Assembly (NCBI GenBank): GCA_963981505.1
Contig: CAXCEI010000002.1
Coordinates: forward strand, 47,693-111,692
From: OPU3-GD-OMZ sp001901525
GTDB taxonomy: Bacteria; Pseudomonadota; Gammaproteobacteria; Methylococcales; Methylomonadaceae
Reading direction: 5' to 3'
Length of the DNA stretch: 64,000 nt
In this document: piece by piece, positions 60,507 through 64,000 of the stretch
How the letters are laid out: the number at the start of each line of letters is the position of its first letter
Position numbering within the stretch: position 1 is the stretch's first letter
The notes under the pieces: model-generated
The model's database searches: none
The model's input: the letters and a program-made list of their open reading frames with translations, nothing else
What the model was told of the DNA's origin: nothing
Program-made: the position numbers and the translations under genes

Positions 60507-61249
60507 CCTAAAAAACAAGATGCCGCAGGAACCAGACTAACGTCTTACTTTTTATTAGAACACTTAAAATAAAGAATAAAATATTACAAATCAGTCAGTT
60601 ACCTGATTTAAACTCTTTTATAAAATGGGCTGATTATTGTCAACACTGACAGAAAATAAGCTGCAAAAAAAATACCCAGAAACAACGAGGGGCAATTATA
60701 CCATGGCCATTTAGAAACTCAACCTACGTTTTAAAACACTGCCACTTTATCACTTTTCCATCTACACTTTACCCACTCGTTACATCCAAACCACTCCACA
60801 GGTAGTCTTTAACGAGGCCCCGCTCCCAAAATTATACTCCTACAAAAAAATGGAGATGTTTAAAAGTTAATAAACCATTCTTTGTTTTAATGCCTTTTTA
60901 ACTTAAAAAAACGAGTACCCAAAACAATAGTCAAATGTCAGTTCGCAGTCCGTTGCGTTAACTTATCACCCATAACACGTAAGAATTCATAATGAATCAT
61001 GACGGTAGCAATAGCACTCAAACTATTAAGAATAATTATCATATTAAGCCGCTTCTATAACTCTTTTCATCACTGACAAATAATCTGCTTACACCTAAAC
61101 CTGATTGCTACTCTTCTGTTCGCTGTTAATATGCAGATGCTTAAAATTTCAGCTTTAACCAGATAATTCCTGTATTCGTGATTAAGATATTTAGCCCTAA
61201 TTTTAGGCATAAAAAAAGCCGCTTTTATGACCGCTTCATGCTAATCACT
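60507..61249. other. About 740-bp AT-rich spacer without a recognised gene
   Basis: No frame on either strand has a good start and a family look. The left part would hold sequence upstream of the tRNA promoter. The right end, near 61210-61240, has a weak A-rich hairpin that could end the aldehyde dehydrogenase gene. Nothing else stands out. Confidence 0.4.
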
Positions 61250-62770
61250 TTAGAAAAAACCTAAGGGATTCACATCATAACTCACAAGAATATTCTTAGT
61301 TTGTTGATAATGGTCGAGCATCATCTTATGGGTTTCACGGCCAACACCAGATTTCTTGTAACCGCCAAATGCGGCATGAGCAGGATAATGATGGTAACAA
61401 TTTGTCCAAACACGGCCGGCTTGAATGCCCCGCCCCATCCGGTAGGCTCTATTCATATCCCGCGTCCAAAGCCCCGCCCCTAAGCCAAATTCACTATCAT
61501 TAGCAATAAGAAGCGCCTCTTTTTCATCTCGGAATGTAGTTACAGAAACCACCGGGCCAAAAATTTCTTCCTGAAAAACACGCATTTTATTGTGTCCTTT
61601 CAGTATGGTTGGCTGAATATAATACCCTTGGTCAAACTCACCAGATAAAGACTCAACTTGCCCGCCCATTAGAATCTCAGCACCCTCATCTTTACCGATA
61701 TCAACATAACTTAAGATCTTATCAAATTGTTGTTTTGAGGCTTGGGCACCAATCATTGTTTCGGTATCTAAAGGATTGCCGCGTTTTATTTTTTGCGCAC
61801 GGTCAATCACTTTAGCAATAAATTCATCATAGATAGTTTCTTGAATCAGTAACCGTGAGGGACAAGTGCAAACCTCACCCTGATTAAAAAAAGCTAAAAC
61901 CGCACCTTCCACGCACTTATCAATAAAGGCATCTTCATGATCTAAAACATCTTCAAAATAAATGTTAGGTGATTTACCACCCAGCTCGACAGTTGAAGGG
62001 ATAATATTGTCCGCTGCACATTTCATTATATGAGAGCCTACCGGAGTAGAGCCAGTGAAGGCAATTTTAGCAATACGCTGACTGGTTGCCAATGCTTCAC
62101 CGGCTTCTTTACCAAAACCGTTGACAATATTAACAACACCGGCAGGAATCAGGTCACCGATAACTTCCATTAAAATTAAGATTGAAGCCGGCGTCTGCTC
62201 AGCAGGTTTGAGCACCACACAATTGCCAGCAGCTAATGCCGGTGCTAACTTCCAACAGGCCATCAACAGCGGAAAATTCCAGGGAATTATTTGCCCGACT
62301 ACACCCAGAGGTTCATGAAAATGGTAGGCTACCGTGTTTTCGTCAATTTCACCAATTGAGCCCTCCTGAGCCCTAATACAACCCGCAAAATAACGAAAAT
62401 GATCCGCACTCAAGGGAATATCAGCAGCCAGTGTTTCGCGGACGGCTTTACCATTATCCCACGTTTCGGCAACCGCTAATTTTTCTAAATTTTCATCAAT
62501 GCGATCCGCAATTTTTAGCAAAATATTAGAGCGTTCAGTAACAGAGGTTTTCCCCCAAGACTCTTTAGCCTCATGAGCAGCATCGAGCGCTAAACTAATA
62601 TCCTCACTTGATGACTGCGGTATGGAACAAAAAACCTGCCCATTAATCGGACTGCTATTATCAAAATAACGCCGTTGTACCGGCGGAACCCAACTACCCC
62701 CGATATAATTACCGTATTGCGTTTTAAATTGTACTGGACTGTCTGGCTGGTTTGGATTGCTATAAATCAT
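61250..62770 (-). CDS. NAD(P)+-dependent aldehyde dehydrogenase
   Basis: The 506-residue enzyme belongs to the ALDH superfamily, closest in look to the acetaldehyde/AcoD-type group. The Rossmann loop is [12 protein letters not shown], the general base lies in [10 protein letters not shown], and the catalytic Cys is in [28 protein letters not shown] and [14 protein letters not shown] complete the pattern. It would oxidise an aldehyde, perhaps acetaldehyde or another short-chain one. An AGGAGG at 62780-62785 precedes the ATG. A TetR gene upstream on the same strand may control it. Confidence 0.92.
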   Translation of the reverse strand: MIYSNPNQPDSPVQFKTQYGNYIGGSWVPPVQRRYFDNSSPINGQVFCSIPQSSSEDISLALDAAHEAKESWGKTSVTERSNILLKIADRIDENLEKLAVAETWDNGKAVRETLAADIPLSADHFRYFAGCIRAQEGSIGEIDENTVAYHFHEPLGVVGQIIPWNFPLLMACWKLAPALAAGNCVVLKPAEQTPASILILMEVIGDLIPAGVVNIVNGFGKEAGEALATSQRIAKIAFTGSTPVGSHIMKCAADNIIPSTVELGGKSPNIYFEDVLDHEDAFIDKCVEGAVLAFFNQGEVCTCPSRLLIQETIYDEFIAKVIDRAQKIKRGNPLDTETMIGAQASKQQFDKILSYVDIGKDEGAEILMGGQVESLSGEFDQGYYIQPTILKGHNKMRVFQEEIFGPVVSVTTFRDEKEALLIANDSEFGLGAGLWTRDMNRAYRMGRGIQAGRVWTNCYHHYPAHAAFGGYKKSGVGRETHKMMLDHYQQTKNILVSYDVNPLGFF

Positions 62771-62779
62771 AGCGTACTA

Positions 62780-62785
62780 CCTCCT
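62780..62785 (-). promoter_or_regulatory. Strong Shine-Dalgarno site of the aldehyde dehydrogenase gene
   Basis: The perfect AGGAGG lies 9 bp upstream of ATG 62770, better than almost any other ribosome site in the window. It suggests high expression when transcribed. Confidence 0.75.
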
Positions 62786-63321
62786 AATTAGAATGATTGG
62801 TCAAAAATAACGCGTACTAACTCCGAGCACAATGCTTTGTTAGCTCTAAAACACAATATAGTCGAACTTAAGACAATGATACCAAACAACACCTCGGCAG
62901 TATCATGTTTCATCGAAAAGAGTAGAGAGTTTCAAATCCACTACTGCAACGATTTTGTTAGCATGACCGAGTGCTCCGTGGTAATTTCCTGAAAACTACA
63001 TTTTATAAGCTATGTGGTCACATTACACCCGCGCTGCCAGCCACGGAAAGCGAAACGAAGAGTAATAGTCCTCCCTCCCCCAGAGGCGTAGGTAATTCTG
63101 GGCACCCGCGCGCGTTGCCCCAAAAGGTACATCCGAAACGTCGTCATGCCATTTGTAGAAAGGTTACGGGGCTTGCAATGACGTTACGGAGCTGACATGT
63201 ACGCAGGGTAAAGCGGGGCGGCGTAGGTATTAATTGCCACGTAATTTTTGCCGCTTGCCTAGACTCAAAAGCCAAAAAAAACTTTCGCAAAAACAGCACC
63301 GCACCGATTTACAGAGTAACA
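62786..63321. repeat. 536-bp spacer with a compositionally odd, degenerate repeat-like block
   Basis: No gene is supported. From about 63030 to 63225 the sequence turns GC-rich and contains GGAAAGCGAAACGAAGAG, CTTGCAATGACG and the duplicated GTTACGG. These resemble decayed copies of the dispersed GTCATTGCGAGCGAAGCGAAG-type repeat seen in other bacteria. The left part has the palindrome-half TTTGACCAATCA (62791-62802, leftward), a candidate operator. A 74-codon rightward frame at 62971-63195 reads through the repeat and is not considered a gene. Confidence 0.45.
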
Positions 63322-63903
63322 TTATTTAAGAACAGATAAGGTTATCCGGTTGATATTTTCAAGAACCGAACGCTCCGAGTGGACCTTACCCATCACCAGT
63401 AATCCTTGCATACTATTGGTTAGATATTCGGCGAGCGCCGTTAAATTATGCTCCTTACTAATCTCCCCACTTTCTTGTGCGCTCAGTAAAGTTTGATAAA
63501 AACCTTGTTCAAGTCCATTAAGTAGATAAAGAACTTTTTGCCGAGTTCTTTCATCTCTTAACCCAAATTCCACCGCTGAATTAGTTATTAAACAGCCCCG
63601 TAATGGTCCAGCGGTTAATAAATGTTCAACCAATTTGTCAAAAAATAATTCAATCGACTCGAGTGCAGATGTTTTGCTCGTCAAGAGTGCTAACAAGTCT
63701 TTAACAACCACCAAACTATATCGATCAAGTGATTTCAAAAAAAGCTCTTGCTTACTTCCAAAGGTTCCATAGAGACTACCCCGTTGAATGCCCATTGCAT
63801 CAACAAGGTCTTGAATGGATGTAGCCTCATAGCCTTTGGCCCAAAACACCTCAATAGCTTTATCAAGAACTAATTCTTCATTAAATGCTTTAGATCTACC
63901 CAT
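63322..63903 (-). CDS. TetR/AcrR-family transcriptional regulator
   Basis: The 193-residue protein starts GRSKAFNEELVLDKAIEVFWAKGYEATSIQDLVDAMGIQRGSLYGTFGSKQELF, a classic TetR helix-turn-helix domain (about 8-55). A helical ligand domain with conserved GPLRGCLITNSAVEFG follows. That pattern is close to the YxaF/AcuR-like group, whose members often sense aldehydes or electrophiles. It lies 551 bp upstream of the aldehyde dehydrogenase on the same strand. Start ATG 63903. Confidence 0.88.
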   Translation of the reverse strand: MGRSKAFNEELVLDKAIEVFWAKGYEATSIQDLVDAMGIQRGSLYGTFGSKQELFLKSLDRYSLVVVKDLLALLTSKTSALESIELFFDKLVEHLLTAGPLRGCLITNSAVEFGLRDERTRQKVLYLLNGLEQGFYQTLLSAQESGEISKEHNLTALAEYLTNSMQGLLVMGKVHSERSVLENINRITLSVLK

Positions 63904-64000
63904 GGTGAATCACCCTGTGTTTTCTTGACCAGTCCAAGCTTCATTAAATATCTTTTCTCATATTCAATGGGTGACAGCATATCATTACTGCCATGTTTGC
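63870..64000 (-). mobile_element. C-terminal end of an IS3-type transposase, partial or remnant
   Basis: Read leftward from 63998, an open frame gives KHGSNDMLSPIEYEKRYLMKLGLVKK..., ending at TAG 63872-63870 inside the tetR 5' end. The LSPIEYEKRY block followed by a short tail is typical of the C-terminus of IS3-family OrfB transposases. Only the last 20-30 residues look homologous. The element would continue past the right edge. I cannot tell if it is intact. Confidence 0.5.
63924..63938. promoter_or_regulatory. Candidate TetR operator upstream of tetR
   Basis: CTTGACCAGTCCAAG has CTTG/CAAG ends around GACCAGTC. GACCAGTC-type cores are known operators of some TetR proteins. A related GACCAATC occurs 24 bp ahead of the aldehyde dehydrogenase start. 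It also lies in the frame of the transposase-like remnant, so chance is possible. Confidence 0.35.

Noticed and set aside
60186..60572. Rightward 128-codon open frame
   Set aside because: It spans tRNA-Asn and tRNA-Arg. Proteins like this are a common false prediction from antisense tRNA sequence.
62971..63195. 74-codon frame in the spacer between tetR and aldehyde dehydrogenase
   Set aside because: It reads through the degenerate repeat-like block, is Pro/Ser/Arg-rich and has no good start signal.

Overview
The window looks like chromosomal DNA from a gammaproteobacterium with moderate-to-low GC content. The hfl cluster order (mutL-miaA-hfq-hflX-hflK-hflC), a complete six-subunit Na+-translocating NADH:quinone reductase with its maturation genes, rnr-rlmB, class II pyrC and trifunctional cysG all fit that group. 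Two sets of genes point to methylotrophy, possibly a methanotroph of the Methylococcales. One is the four-gene ABC/beta-propeller set known from PQQ-dependent alcohol oxidation loci. The other is a periplasmic MxaD-like SRPBCC protein next to a second YVTN propeller. No methanol dehydrogenase, methane monooxygenase or PQQ synthesis gene lies in the window, so that assignment is inference.

Layout. 1-4.4 kb: 5' part of smc (cut by the left edge), queF, psd, a small Cys-pair protein, then two inverted repeats and a di-iron protein. 4.5-8.8 kb: rnr-rlmB, tRNA-Leu and a DUF523-DUF1722 fusion. 9-18.2 kb: one long leftward cluster, mutL-miaA-hfq-hflX-hflK-hflC-hisZ-purA. 18.5-18.75 kb: tRNA-Gly and tRNA-Cys behind a near-consensus promoter that is threaded by a perfect palindrome. 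18.75-23 kb: a small membrane protein and the PQQ-associated ABC module. 23.2-27.5 kb: MOSC protein, ABC exporter coupled to a PHP phosphoesterase, YcgN-like protein and a small protein. 27.5-30.1 kb: YVTN propeller, MxaD-like protein and CBS protein. 30.2-37.4 kb: nqrABCDEF-apbE-nqrM. 37.6-43.6 kb: aspS-nadA, FmdB zinc ribbon, a small membrane protein, pyrC and mlaA. 43.7-52.9 kb: rnt, grxD, argD-argF-SH3 protein, ilvD, argA, cpdA, rppH and a HAD phosphatase. 53-58.8 kb: tusA, cysG, cytochrome c, a membrane protein, argG and lpdA. 58.9-64 kb: an orphan TolC-like protein, tRNA-Asn/tRNA-Arg, an aldehyde dehydrogenase, a degenerate compositionally odd spacer, a TetR regulator and what looks like the 3' end of an IS3-type transposase at the right edge.

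Most of the window is housekeeping. Five arginine or branched-chain synthesis genes (argA, argD, argF, argG, ilvD) are spread over 12 kb rather than gathered in one operon. The electron-transfer theme (Nqr, cytochrome c, PQQ-associated genes, aldehyde dehydrogenase) suits an organism that oxidises alcohols in the periplasm. The items most worth a second look are the palindrome over the tRNA promoter, the paired inverted repeats at 3.36-3.45 kb, the unassigned di-iron protein, the orphan PQQ-associated modules, and the aldehyde dehydrogenase/TetR/IS neighbourhood at the right end. I found no CRISPR array, prophage or defence island.
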